Assembly (NCBI GenBank): GCA_036821905.1
Contig: DAISIR010000003.1
Span: 124,001 to 188,000 of the forward strand
Reading direction: 5' to 3'
Source: Brooklawnia sp937867175
Lineage (GTDB): Bacteria > Actinomycetota > Actinomycetes > Propionibacteriales > Propionibacteriaceae
Length of the DNA: 64,000 bases
Below are positions 27,700 to 36,490 of the stretch, piece after piece; position 1 is the stretch's first letter, and the number at the start of each line of letters is the position of its first letter. A program made the translations under genes and the position numbers. The notes under the pieces are model-generated. The model ran no database searches. It saw only the letters and a program-made list of their open reading frames with translations, and was not told where the DNA came from.

Positions 27700-28476
27700 C
27701 TAGAGCCAGTCGACGACACCCGCGAGCAACGAATAGCCGACGAAGGCGGCCACGTCGATCAGGGCATGCGCGATCACCAGTGGCCACAGACGTTTCGTCC
27801 GGGTGTACAGCCAGCCGAGCAGCAGCCCGAAGACGAGGTTCGACAAGAAGCCCCCGAAGCCCTGGTAGAGGTGGTAGGTGCCCCGGATCAAGGCGCTGAC
27901 CACGACGATCGGCACTGGACGCCAGCCTGCCTGACGCCACCTGGTGAACAGGTAGCCGATCATGACGACCTCTTCGAGGCAGCCATTCATGAACGCGGCC
28001 AGCACGTACATCGGAACCGTCCACCAGGCCTGCGTCAGATCGGCCATCACGATCGTGGTGTTGATCCCGATCTGGCGGGCCAGCAGGTAGCCGCCCAACG
28101 CCGGGCCGAGGATGACTGCGGCGATGCCGCCCCCCCACGCGACGTCACGTCCGATGCGCCGGCCGTCCAGACCGATGGCGCGCCACGGCGCGTCGGGGGG
28201 CGGCCAGATCCGCCACAGCAGATACAGCGCCAGCATGGGATGGAAGAAGGGGAAGAGGTTGTTGGCCAACTGGTAGGCAAGGTCGAGCCAAGGACGATCC
28301 GGGGTGACCGACGAGTTCATCGTCGAGGTCTGTTCGGCCAGCGGCAGGTCGGGCAAGGTGAGTCGGTTGATGATGTTGAGGATCGAGTAGACCGCGGAAC
28401 GTCCGAGCGACAAGCCGAGGACGATCACCGTCTCGGCGACCAGGTGCGGGCGGCCCCGGACCGCCGTCGCCGGCAC
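27700..28476 (-). CDS. CPBP-family intramembrane metalloprotease (CAAX-like)
   Basis: This encodes 258 residues with about six to seven membrane segments. The CPBP motifs are visible: EEVVMIGYL (about residue 168; canonical form EExxxRGxL, here Ile in the Arg position), GTYHLYQGFGG (about residue 200) and a final HALID (about residue 240). Family members cleave membrane substrates or take part in bacteriocin immunity. GTG 28476 follows the proline dehydrogenase stop with no gap, so it is the last gene of a three-gene operon. The missing Arg leaves catalysis uncertain. Confidence 0.8.
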   Translation of the reverse strand: MPATAVRGRPHLVAETVIVLGLSLGRSAVYSILNIINRLTLPDLPLAEQTSTMNSSVTPDRPWLDLAYQLANNLFPFFHPMLALYLLWRIWPPPDAPWRAIGLDGRRIGRDVAWGGGIAAVILGPALGGYLLARQIGINTTIVMADLTQAWWTVPMYVLAAFMNGCLEEVVMIGYLFTRWRQAGWRPVPIVVVSALIRGTYHLYQGFGGFLSNLVFGLLLGWLYTRTKRLWPLVIAHALIDVAAFVGYSLLAGVVDWL

Positions 28477-29403
28477 CTATCGTTTCCCCAGCAGCGAGCG
28501 CATGAACAACGCCAGGTTGTCGGGACGCTCCACGAACCCACGCAGGTAGTACTCGTACCATCCCGGGCCGTACGGCACATAGGAGCGCGCGACATGGCCG
28601 ATATCGACCAGTCGACGCAGTTCCAGTGGACGAACCCCGTACAGCATCTGGAACTCGTAGCTGTCCGGCGCGCGTCCGCTCCGCCGGACCAACTCCTCGG
28701 CGATGGCGATCAGTCGCGGGTCATGGGTGGCCACCAACGGGACCGCCTGGCTCTTCATCAAGATTCGCAAGCCCCGCACGAAGGCCAGATCGACCTCGTG
28801 CCGGTTGCGGAACGCCACGGTGCGCGGCTCGCGGAAGGCCCCTTTGCACAACCTGATCCGCCCACCCGGCATCGCCAGATTCGCCAGATCACGCTCGGTT
28901 CGGTGCAGCGCAGCCTGCACGGTGGCACCGATGCTCGGCAGGTCTTGGTTGAGCTGCACCCAGGTGTCCAGCGTCAAGTCCACGGACTCCGACCCGGACA
29001 TGTCAAGGGTCACCAACGCGCCGGCGTTGTTGGCCATCCGGGTGATGCGGCGCGCCGCCTGCAGCGCGAACTCCTCGCCGTGCATCCCCAACTCCTGGCC
29101 CAGCAAGCCGAGACGAACCGAGATCTCGGCACCCTTGGCGAGCCCTTCAGCGGTCAGCCTCACGACCAGTTCCAGATACCCGGTCTGATTGGCCTCGGCG
29201 TCGCCGAGCGTTGTCACCGGTCTACCCAGATACTCGACGCTGACCAGTAGCCCCTTGTCGACCAAGGAGTGCAGGACCGGCACCAGATCGTCCAGGTGCT
29301 CCCCCGCCACATACCGGGCCACCAACTCACGGGCGGCCGGGGACGACACGGCGGCCCGGCGCACCTGGTCGCGTCCCGCCCAGCGCATCAATAGCTCACT
29401 CAC
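28477..29403 (-). CDS. proline dehydrogenase (monofunctional PRODH)
   Basis: This encodes 308 residues. GTG 29403 is chosen because GGGAGG lies 7 bases upstream and because a longer frame would overrun the upstream gene. The (beta-alpha)8 FAD domain shows VTLDMSG, GGRIRLCKGAF (about residue 180), VATHDPRLI and, near the C-terminus, YVPYGPGWYEYYLRR-like YLRG. It oxidises proline to pyrroline-5-carboxylate at the membrane. The P5C dehydrogenase is not adjacent. It overlaps the TIM-barrel isomerase gene by 4 bases and abuts the CPBP gene. Confidence 0.9.
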   Translation of the reverse strand: MSELLMRWAGRDQVRRAAVSSPAARELVARYVAGEHLDDLVPVLHSLVDKGLLVSVEYLGRPVTTLGDAEANQTGYLELVVRLTAEGLAKGAEISVRLGLLGQELGMHGEEFALQAARRITRMANNAGALVTLDMSGSESVDLTLDTWVQLNQDLPSIGATVQAALHRTERDLANLAMPGGRIRLCKGAFREPRTVAFRNRHEVDLAFVRGLRILMKSQAVPLVATHDPRLIAIAEELVRRSGRAPDSYEFQMLYGVRPLELRRLVDIGHVARSYVPYGPGWYEYYLRGFVERPDNLALFMRSLLGKR

Positions 29404-30281
29404 GGCAGTGCCTCCCGATGGGCCTGCGTCCTGCCTTGTTGCAGGTGTTGTCTGGTCTGGTTCAAAGCTTCGGCGAGTTGTTGTTCGCGTTCCTCGTGGT
29501 CGACGGCCCGGCGGGTGTTGATCTCGTGGATGATGTGACCGCCGAAACGCCCCGTCGCGAGCCGTTCGACGACCTGCCAGGCGTCCTGATTGCCCTGCCC
29601 CGGGAAGAGGTGTTCGTCCCTGCCGGAGCCGAGCCCGTCGGTCAGGTGCACGTGGCGCAGCCGCCCACCCCAGGCGTCCACGTAGTCCAGCGACCGGACC
29701 TGGGCGGTGGCGGCATGCGACAGGTCGAGCGTCAGCGCGTCGTAGTCCTGGTGGGTCGGGTCCCAGTCGGGCACATAACCGAACACGGTCGCCCCGGGTG
29801 CCCGCCACGGGTACATGTTCTCGACCGCCAGCGTGATGCCGGTCTGGCGACTTAGCCCACGGATGCCGGCCACGAAGTTGCGTGCGTACTCGCGTTGCCA
29901 GATGAAGGGCGGATGCACGACCACCACCTCGGCGCCAAGATCGGTGGCCGCCTGGCAGGACCGGCGCAGCTTCTCCCAAGGGTCGGTGCCCCAGACGTTC
30001 TGGGTGATCACCAAGCAGGGCGAGTGCACGCTCAGCACCGGCACCTGGTGGTAGTCGACCAGCTTGCGGACGTAGTCGATGTCGGTGCTGGGTGGATCGA
30101 TCCCGACCATCAACTCGACACCGTCATAGCCGACCGAGGCTGCCAGTTCGAAAGCGTCGGCGGTGGTTCCCGGGTACACAGTCGAGCTGCCCAACCCCAC
30201 CAACGGCAGCCTCCGGTTTGTCGGCGTGCGGCCCTGCCCGGGCTCTGCACGGGCAGGATCGAAGGGCCGGGAGGACTGCAC
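29400..30281 (-). CDS. sugar phosphate isomerase/epimerase-like TIM-barrel protein
   Basis: This encodes about 293 residues from GTG 30281. The xylose isomerase-like/AP endonuclease 2 fold shows VGYDGVELMVG, SVHSPCLV, VVVHPPFIWQ, ITLAVENMYPW, ALTLDLSHAA and HVHLTDGLG, that is, the Glu/Asp/His metal ligands in barrel order. Substrate unknown. The start is uncertain: the first ~25 residues are not typical and a start near residue 25 is possible. It heads an operon with proline dehydrogenase, which overlaps its stop by 4 bases. Divergent from the VOC gene. Confidence 0.82.
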   Translation of the reverse strand: MQSSRPFDPARAEPGQGRTPTNRRLPLVGLGSSTVYPGTTADAFELAASVGYDGVELMVGIDPPSTDIDYVRKLVDYHQVPVLSVHSPCLVITQNVWGTDPWEKLRRSCQAATDLGAEVVVVHPPFIWQREYARNFVAGIRGLSRQTGITLAVENMYPWRAPGATVFGYVPDWDPTHQDYDALTLDLSHAATAQVRSLDYVDAWGGRLRHVHLTDGLGSGRDEHLFPGQGNQDAWQVVERLATGRFGGHIIHEINTRRAVDHEEREQQLAEALNQTRQHLQQGRTQAHREALP

Positions 30282-30371
30282 AAGCCCACCGTACTGGCAA
30301 CGCTGCGTCGCCGCCGCCGCCGCGGGTGACCCGGTTTCGCGTTCTGGGGTGACCCTTGACACAATGACCCC

Positions 30372-31010
30372 ATGCATCTGGATCACTTGACCTTCGTGGC
30401 CGGCCCGCACGGACTGCAGAGCACTGTCGCCGAGCTGAGCGAGGCGTTGGGCCGCCAGTTCAAGGACGGCGGATTCCATCCGCGTTTCGGAACCAGGAAC
30501 AACATTCTGCCGCTGGCCGAGGGACGCTACCTCGAGGTCGTCGAGGTGCTCGACCATCCCGCCGCAGACAAGGCTGTCTACGGGCAGGCGGTGCGGGCGC
30601 GCCAAGAGCTCGGGGGCGGCTGGTTGGGCTGGGTGATCTCGGTGGCCGACCTCGCCCCCTACGAACAGCGATTGGGACGTGCCGCGGTGCCCGGCTCCCG
30701 CCAGTTCCCCGACGGTCGCCGCCTGGAATGGGAACAGATCGGCGTCAAGGGCCTGATGACCGACCCGCAACTGCCCTACTTCCTCAAGTGGGAGTCGCCC
30801 GCCGACGTGCTGCCCTCCGCCTTGGCCGGTGATGTCAGGCTCGACACCTTGGAGATCGCAGGTTCGCGGGAGCGTGTCGAAGAGTGGGTCGGCAGCCCCA
30901 TCGCAGCTGTCTTCGACGGCGTCCGCATCGAGTTCACCAGCCCGCATGGTCACCCCGGGGTCTCCGCCGTGGTCTTCGACGTCCCCGGACGCGGCCTGGT
31001 CCGAATCTGA
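30372..31010 (+). CDS. VOC-superfamily glyoxalase-like protein
   Basis: This encodes 212 residues from ATG 30372. The opening MHLDHLTFVAG contributes the first metal-binding His region, and FGTRNNILPL followed by YLEVVEVL gives the second strand with a Glu. This is the pattern of the Glyoxalase-like (Glyoxalase_3) group. Activity not known. It is divergent from the TIM-barrel operon and precedes radA with about 30 bases between, so it may be co-transcribed. The upstream region holds CACAAT six bases before the ATG, compatible with a leaderless start. Confidence 0.8.
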   Translation: MHLDHLTFVAGPHGLQSTVAELSEALGRQFKDGGFHPRFGTRNNILPLAEGRYLEVVEVLDHPAADKAVYGQAVRARQELGGGWLGWVISVADLAPYEQRLGRAAVPGSRQFPDGRRLEWEQIGVKGLMTDPQLPYFLKWESPADVLPSALAGDVRLDTLEIAGSRERVEEWVGSPIAAVFDGVRIEFTSPHGHPGVSAVVFDVPGRGLVRI

Positions 31011-31039
31011 GTGTCGGTGGCCCCCTCTATCGTTTGACC

Positions 31040-32437
31040 GTGGCCACCAAGACCGACGCGTACCAGTGCACCGAGTGCGGTTGGACGACGGTGCGCTGGG
31101 TCGGGCGCTGTGGACAGTGCCAGACCTGGGGCAGCGTCGCTGAGCGAGGCGCCCCGAAGCTGCAGTTGATCAATGCCTCGGTGCCCGCTCAAAGGGCGGT
31201 GCCGATCGGCAAGGTCGACCTGCAGAGCGCGAATCGGACGCTGACCGGCATCGGGGAATTGGATCGTGTCCTCGGTGGTGGACTGGTTCCGGGTGCCGTG
31301 GTCTTGCTCGCAGGCGAGCCGGGAGTGGGCAAGTCGACGCTGCTGTTGGAGGTGGCCGCCCACTGGGCGCGAGCCGACCAGACCACCCTCTATGTCTCGG
31401 GTGAGGAGTCCGCCGCGCAGGTTCGGCTCCGGGCGGAACGCACCGGAGCGGTGGCCGACCAGCTCTACCTGGCCGCCGAGACCGACTTGGGCACGGTACT
31501 GGGCCACATCGAACAGACCAACCCGAGCCTGCTGGTGGTCGACTCGGTCCAAACCATCGGCACCGCCGAAGCCGACGGCTCGACGGGTGGGGTCAGCCAG
31601 GTCCGCGAGGTCACTGCGGCGCTGGTGCGGGTCGCGAAGCGGCGGGGCATGGCAGTGGTGATCGTGGGCCACGTCACCAAGGACGGCTCGATCGCCGGCC
31701 CCCGGCTGCTGGAGCACCTCGTCGACGTGGTGCTCTCCTTCGAAGGCGACCGGCACTCCGGCTTTCGGATGGTGCGGGCCACCAAGAACCGGTTCGGGCC
31801 CGCGGACGAGGTCGGCTGCTTCGAAATGGCCGCGCGTGGGATCGTCGAGGTGCCTGATCCGTCCGGACTGTTCACCTCTCAGCATGCCGAACCGGTACCG
31901 GGCACCTGCGTGACGGTCACGATGGAGGGCAGCCGCCCGATGCTGGCCGAGGTGCAGTCGCTGGTGGCCCCGGTCGCCCAGGACGCCCCGGCCCGCCGCG
32001 TCACCAACGGTGTGGACAGCTCACGGGTCGCGATGGTGCTGGCCGTCCTGCAGCGAAAAGCGAAGATCTCCTTGGCCCGCAAGGACGTCTACGTGTCGAC
32101 GGTGGGTGGTGCCCGGATCGCAGATCCCGCCGCCGACCTTGCGCTGGCGATCGCGATGGCGTCGGCGGCGGCCGACGAGAACTACTTCTGCCGGGTCGTG
32201 GCGCTAGGCGAAGTGGGGCTGGCCGGCGACCTGCGACGGGTGCCCGGGTTGGAGCGGCGGATCGGAGAGGCAGCCCGGCTGGGGTTCGAACTCGCCATAG
32301 TCCCGGCCGGTAGCCGTGACCCGAACAGCAAGATGCCCAAGATGCACGGATTGAGGCTGGTCGAGGTGGCGACCGTGGCCGAGGCGCTGGCGGCCCTCGG
32401 GTTGAACCGCAACCAGAAACCTGCTTTGCCGCACTGA
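31040..32437 (+). CDS. radA: DNA repair protein RadA
   Basis: This encodes 465 residues from GTG 31040. The N-terminal zinc finger is CTEC...CGQC (residues ~9-30), followed by a RecA-like core with Walker A GEPGVGKST (about residue 95), the RadA-specific KNRFGPADEVG (about residue 255) and a Lon-protease-like C-terminal domain. It promotes branch migration in homologous recombination. disA follows 67 bases downstream, the order known in Bacillus and actinobacteria, where RadA modulates DisA. Confidence 0.94.
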   Translation: MATKTDAYQCTECGWTTVRWVGRCGQCQTWGSVAERGAPKLQLINASVPAQRAVPIGKVDLQSANRTLTGIGELDRVLGGGLVPGAVVLLAGEPGVGKSTLLLEVAAHWARADQTTLYVSGEESAAQVRLRAERTGAVADQLYLAAETDLGTVLGHIEQTNPSLLVVDSVQTIGTAEADGSTGGVSQVREVTAALVRVAKRRGMAVVIVGHVTKDGSIAGPRLLEHLVDVVLSFEGDRHSGFRMVRATKNRFGPADEVGCFEMAARGIVEVPDPSGLFTSQHAEPVPGTCVTVTMEGSRPMLAEVQSLVAPVAQDAPARRVTNGVDSSRVAMVLAVLQRKAKISLARKDVYVSTVGGARIADPAADLALAIAMASAAADENYFCRVVALGEVGLAGDLRRVPGLERRIGEAARLGFELAIVPAGSRDPNSKMPKMHGLRLVEVATVAEALAALGLNRNQKPALPH

Positions 32438-32504
32438 ACGGCCTGGCCTCGTTGTGCCGCAACGCCAGCAGCCGCAGAGAGCCGGCGCCCGCCCTACACT
32501 GACC

Positions 32505-33569
32505 ATGATGAGCAAGCTGCGGACCCTCGGACACGACGAGGAGCGTTATCGCCGTTATCGTGCCCTGCTCGCGCCGGGGACGCCGCTGCGAGAGGGTTTG
32601 GAACGCATCCGTGCTGGCCGCACCGGTGCGCTGATCGTGCTGGGCAGCAACCCGGTGGTCGACCAGATCTCCACCGGCGGCTTCAATGTGAACACCGACT
32701 TCACCCCCACCGGGCTGCGCGAGTTGGCGAAGATGGACGGCGGCATCGTGGTCGACAAGGACTTGACGACCATCCTCGCCGCCGGCGTCCACTTCACCCC
32801 CTCAGCGCAGTTGCCCACCATCGAGACCGGCACCCGACACCGCACCGCTGACCGCATCGCGTTGCAGGCCAACGTGCCGGTCGTCACGGTATCCCAGGCC
32901 ATGTCGTCGATAGCGCTTTTCATGGCCGGGCTGCGATACCCGATCGAGTCCTCCGAACAGATCCTGGTCCGTGCCGAACAGGCTGTCGCAACCCTGTCCC
33001 GTTACCGTGAGCGCCTGGAGTCCGCCACCCAGCAGCTGTCCTCGCTCGAGATCGACTCGTTGGTGACGATCGACGACCTGGTCAAGGCGGTGCAGCCGCT
33101 GGCCATGGTGCGCAGGCTCGCCGAAGAACTTGAAGGCCACGTCGAGGCCCTCGGCGTCGACGGCCGGCTGCTGCAATTGCAGTTGTACGACCTGACGCAC
33201 GGTATCGACCAACTCGCCACCCTGATCGAACTCGACTACCGCGCAGAGGGTGATGAACGGTTCAGCCTGGATGTGCTGCGTCATCTGCCCGCGGGCGACC
33301 TGCTCGACCCGGTGAGCGTTGCGACCTCGATCGGCTTCACTTCCGGCAACCTCGACCAGCACCTCAACTGCAGGGGCTACCGGGTTGTCTCACAGTCTGC
33401 GCACATGACGACCTCCCTGGCCGGCAGGTTGCTGGAACACTTCGGTTCACTGCAGGGTGTCCTGGCTGCTTCGAGTTCGCAGTTGGCCGGCGTGCCGGAG
33501 GTCAGTGTGGCGCGGGCCCGGGCCATCCGGGATGGCTTGGCCCGGCTCACCGAGAAGGCGGGGCACTGA
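32505..33569 (+). CDS. disA: DNA integrity scanning diadenylate cyclase DisA
   Basis: This encodes 354 residues (ATG 32505, or 32508). The diadenylate cyclase domain shows the RHR motif in GTRHRTADR (about residue 108). The DGA motif reads DGG in MDGGIVVDKD (about residue 75). A helical spine and a C-terminal helix-hairpin-helix domain (LAGVPEVSVARARAIRDGL) follow, for branched DNA. It makes c-di-AMP and responds to DNA damage. The Gly for Ala change is conservative, so activity is expected. It converges with a hypothetical gene, 6 bases away. Confidence 0.93.
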   Translation: MMSKLRTLGHDEERYRRYRALLAPGTPLREGLERIRAGRTGALIVLGSNPVVDQISTGGFNVNTDFTPTGLRELAKMDGGIVVDKDLTTILAAGVHFTPSAQLPTIETGTRHRTADRIALQANVPVVTVSQAMSSIALFMAGLRYPIESSEQILVRAEQAVATLSRYRERLESATQQLSSLEIDSLVTIDDLVKAVQPLAMVRRLAEELEGHVEALGVDGRLLQLQLYDLTHGIDQLATLIELDYRAEGDERFSLDVLRHLPAGDLLDPVSVATSIGFTSGNLDQHLNCRGYRVVSQSAHMTTSLAGRLLEHFGSLQGVLAASSSQLAGVPEVSVARARAIRDGLARLTEKAGH

Positions 33570-33575
33570 GGCAGG

Positions 33576-34271
33576 TCAGGGCCGCAACGTCATGACGTGC
33601 CGGGCGCTGGCCGTCCCGATGCTGGCGGTGGCCACATAAGTACCGGCGCCCAGCGTCGTCCCCGAGAGTTCACAACCATTGGCGCGGCGTACCGGCCAGC
33701 CGACCTCGTAGCTGACCTCCTCACCCTGCTTCATCTCGAACGTCCCGGCCAATTGCCAGGCGGGGCAGGAACTGCTCGCCCAGATCCGGTCGCTGCCCGA
33801 GGTGATCACGAGCTCGGCCTGCGCGCTGGCCAGGTCGAGGACGCAGGCGGCCTGACTGGTCGAGACGGTCACATTGAAGGCCACCGGGTCTGGCCCGGTC
33901 ACTGCGTCCGGACCCGCGATACGCAGGGTCAGCTGCTTGGGCTGGCAGGCAACGGGGGTGGGGGCCTCGGTCGGGGTGGGGCTGGCTTCGGGCCCCGGCG
34001 ACGCGGTGGGGCTCGCGGTAGCCGACGGGGCCGCACTGGCCGATGGCGACGCTTCAGCGCTCAGCTCAGGCGATGGTTCGGCCGAGTGGATGGACGCAGG
34101 CGTGCCGCTGCTGGCAGGCCCCGAAGTCGCCGTACCGCCATCGCCACCCGTCCGGGTGGCCAACCACATGACCATCACAATCAAGGCGATGATCAACGCC
34201 CCGACGACCCCGCGTCGAATCCAGTAGGTCTGGGCGGGTTCTGGGCCCACCGGGTCGCGCCACCCCTTCAT
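33576..34271 (-). CDS. membrane-anchored hypothetical protein with Pro/Ser/Ala-rich linker
   Basis: This encodes 231 residues from ATG 34271 (start MKGWRDPVGPEPAQT). A single membrane segment (about residues 22-42, GALIIALIVMVMWLA) is followed by a ~75-residue linker rich in Ser, Pro, Ala and Thr, then a ~110-residue beta-type domain with four cysteines. This suggests an extracytoplasmic domain held off the membrane and possibly disulfide-bonded. No family recognised. It is convergent with disA, with a 6-base gap, and could share a minus-strand transcript with the small gene at 34417. Confidence 0.75.
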   Translation of the reverse strand: MKGWRDPVGPEPAQTYWIRRGVVGALIIALIVMVMWLATRTGGDGGTATSGPASSGTPASIHSAEPSPELSAEASPSASAAPSATASPTASPGPEASPTPTEAPTPVACQPKQLTLRIAGPDAVTGPDPVAFNVTVSTSQAACVLDLASAQAELVITSGSDRIWASSSCPAWQLAGTFEMKQGEEVSYEVGWPVRRANGCELSGTTLGAGTYVATASIGTASARHVMTLRP

Positions 34272-34416
34272 GGCGCCATGGTAAAAGGTCGGATGACGGC
34301 GAGCGGGGCGCCACGCGGAACCGCACCGGCTCGCCCTGCTCCGGGAACTCCCGGGCAGCCAAGACCTCGACCAGGTGCACCGAACCGGGATACGGCTCGA
34401 TGCCATTGCTGGCGAG

Positions 34417-34617
34417 CTAGCTGCCCGGGGCTCCTTCGCGCAGCGCGACGGCGACGGTCCCTGCCGCCAAGCCCGCCCACCAACCGCCCAGCAGGCCGGC
34501 CTTGAGGACGCCGCGCAACGCGCGGGAGCCGATCAGGTCGGGCATCGCGTACCAGGCGAGTGTGGCCAGTCCCGATACGGCGGTCAGCTGTGCGAAGGCA
34601 GCAGCGTCAGTGGTCAT
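34417..34617 (-). CDS. small membrane protein, hypothetical (66 residues)
   Basis: ATG 34617 opens 66 residues with two hydrophobic stretches (LTAVSGLATLAWYAM and AGLLGGWWAGLAAGTVAVAL). No family recognised. It ends at an amber TAG (34417-34419). The same frame stays open for another ~48 codons beyond that stop, to about 34271, with coding-like GC-rich third positions, so the stop could be a truncation or the extra stretch could belong to another gene. It lies between cardiolipin synthase and the membrane-anchored hypothetical gene on the same strand. Confidence 0.5.
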   Translation of the reverse strand: MTTDAAAFAQLTAVSGLATLAWYAMPDLIGSRALRGVLKAGLLGGWWAGLAAGTVAVALREGAPGS

Positions 34618-34661
34618 GCGATCATCCTCCCAGTTCGGCGCAGGGCCGGACACGGGCCGCG

Positions 34662-36299
34662 TCACATCAGCGGCGAGAAGGTGCGGAGAAGCGTCCACAG
34701 CGCCCGCCGCCACCAGGGCGTGGCACGGACATCAGCCAAGGTGATCCGGCGGGATTTCGCCACGGTCTGTTCGAAATCGGCTGTCATGTCGGCGATCGCG
34801 GGGGTGCGGTACATCCACACGGCGTTCTCCTGGTGCAGGTAGAAGCTGCGGAAGTCGAAATTGATGGTGCCGATGATGGCGACCTCGTCGTCCACCACCA
34901 TTTGCTTCGCATGTATGAACCCGGGGGTGTATTCGTAGACCTCAACCCCAGCCTCGACCAGTGGTCGGTAGTTCGATCGCGTCACCTCATAGACGAATCG
35001 CTTGTCGGGGATACCGGGTGTGATGATCCTGACCCGCAGACCAGACTGCGCGAGCGAGGTGAGCACACTGGTCATCTCGCTGGTGGGGATCAGGTAGGGC
35101 GTCATCAGGTCGATTCGGTCATGGGCCCTGGTCATCATGTTGCGATAGGCGTCCCAGCCAGTCGAGTGGTCGTCGAACGGGCTGTCGTCGTAGTTGACGA
35201 CCAGCCCCTTCCCCCACGGTTGTGCGGCCACCTGCTCCTCGGTGGGATGCAAAGCCACCAGGTCGGTCTGTTCGCCGGTGACCATCCGCCACATCGTGAA
35301 GTAGAGCGCCGCCATCCCCCACGCCCCCGGCCCGCGTAACCGGATCGTGGTGTCCTTCCAGTGCCCGTACTGCTCGATCTGGTTGATGTACTCGTCGGCG
35401 ATGTTGATCCCGCCGGTGAACCCCACCAAGCCGTCGACGACCAGCAGTTTGCGGTGGTCCCGGTTGTTGTAGCGCAGCGTGAGGCCCGGGCCCAACTTGT
35501 TGACCGGCTTGACACGAATACCCGCTCGGGTCAGGTCTCTGGTGAACCGGGGAGGCAGGTTCCAGATGGAGCCGAGGTCGTCGTACATGAACCAGACGTC
35601 GACGCCCTCGGCGGCCTTGCGGGCCAGTACCTCGAACAACTGCCGCCACATCTTGCCGTCCGAGACGATGAAATACTCCAACCCGACCCAGCGTTTCGCG
35701 TCCTCGATCGCCTCGAGCATTGCGACGAAGGCGTCCTCACCCAACGGGTAGTAGGTCGTTTCGGTGTCGCGGTAGGCCACGAAGGGGCCGGCGGACTCCA
35801 GATATTGAATCTGACGGGCGGCGTCGGCCGGGATGCTCAGCACCGGCAGCGGAGCAGAGTCCCCGGTTTCGAGATGCTTGAAGTCCTGTTCGTGGTGTCC
35901 GGCCCGCACGCGCAGCACGCCGGGAGCGGACAGTTGATCGGTCTGGGCGATCTGCTGTATCACCGCATAGCGGATCACCTGCCGGCGGGTGCCCGTCCGA
36001 GAGCCGAAGAGCAGGTAGAAGGCGCCAGTGAATAGCGGTGCCACCAGGATCGGGACGGTCCACGCCAGCTTGTAGTCGATTTGCATCTTCGAGTTCAGGA
36101 TGAAAACCAGCACCCCTAAGCTCAGCAGCAGGGACGCGGTACCCAGCCAGGGCGCCGCCTCTCTACCCCACAGCAGGATGGCGACCAAGACGAAGATCTG
36201 GAGGAGCAGCACGATCGCGGTGATGCCGACCCGACCCCAGACGAGGAGGAAGCGTTGCAGTCCGTCGCGCGGCTTGGTCAGCTCCACTTCCGCACTCAT
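34662..36299 (-). CDS. cls: cardiolipin synthase (phospholipase D family)
   Basis: This encodes 545 residues from ATG 36299. Two to three N-terminal membrane segments precede two phospholipase-D-type domains with HKD motifs: NNRDHRKLLVVDG (about residue 280) and FIHAKQMVVDDEVAIIGTIN (about residue 455). It condenses phosphatidylglycerol into cardiolipin, or exchanges head groups, at the inner membrane. Most actinobacteria use a different, CDP-alcohol-type cardiolipin synthase, so this PLD type may be an additional enzyme. It is divergent from the thiamine riboswitch and ykoEDC. Confidence 0.92.
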   Translation of the reverse strand: MSAEVELTKPRDGLQRFLLVWGRVGITAIVLLLQIFVLVAILLWGREAAPWLGTASLLLSLGVLVFILNSKMQIDYKLAWTVPILVAPLFTGAFYLLFGSRTGTRRQVIRYAVIQQIAQTDQLSAPGVLRVRAGHHEQDFKHLETGDSAPLPVLSIPADAARQIQYLESAGPFVAYRDTETTYYPLGEDAFVAMLEAIEDAKRWVGLEYFIVSDGKMWRQLFEVLARKAAEGVDVWFMYDDLGSIWNLPPRFTRDLTRAGIRVKPVNKLGPGLTLRYNNRDHRKLLVVDGLVGFTGGINIADEYINQIEQYGHWKDTTIRLRGPGAWGMAALYFTMWRMVTGEQTDLVALHPTEEQVAAQPWGKGLVVNYDDSPFDDHSTGWDAYRNMMTRAHDRIDLMTPYLIPTSEMTSVLTSLAQSGLRVRIITPGIPDKRFVYEVTRSNYRPLVEAGVEVYEYTPGFIHAKQMVVDDEVAIIGTINFDFRSFYLHQENAVWMYRTPAIADMTADFEQTVAKSRRITLADVRATPWWRRALWTLLRTFSPLM

Positions 36300-36344
36300 G
36301 GTCTCCAGTATGTCCGAGCCTGAGCAAAGGCTAGAATCAGGTGC

Positions 36345-36435
36345 ACAACACGGGAGTCCGGTGCGCCGGGCTGAGAGGAGGGCTCGCAGCCCTCGACCGT
36401 CAAACCTGATCTGGATCATGCCAGCGCAGGAAGAC
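36345..36435 (+). promoter_or_regulatory. TPP riboswitch (THI box)
   Basis: The conserved elements occur in order: ACACGGGAGTCC, CTGAGAG, a GGAGGGC...GCCCTC variable stem (P3), CCGTCAAACCTGATCTGG, then ATGCCAGCGCAGGAAG. This is the thiamine pyrophosphate aptamer. It lies about 55 bases before ykoE and should shut off the transporter operon when TPP is plentiful. Confidence 0.93.
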
Positions 36436-36443
36436 ACTCTTCC

Positions 36444-36460
36444 GGGCCGAGGGTCGGCCC
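36444..36460 (+). promoter_or_regulatory. expression-platform hairpin downstream of the TPP aptamer
   Basis: GGGCCGA-GGG-TCGGCCC forms a perfect 7-bp stem between the aptamer and the ykoE ribosome site (GGAGGGC at 36482). No T-run follows. It may serve as a terminator, or as the switch element that exposes or hides the translation start. Its precise role is inferred. Confidence 0.6.
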
Positions 36461-36490
36461 CAACCCGTGCCCCTTACCAATGGAGGGCGC

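Noticed and set aside
27673..29250. A 525-codon plus-strand frame
   Set aside because: It covers two opposite-strand genes (CPBP protease and proline dehydrogenase), both with clear motifs.
36299..36437. Extension of the cardiolipin synthase to a start at 36437
   Set aside because: It would run through the TPP riboswitch in antisense and add unrelated residues.
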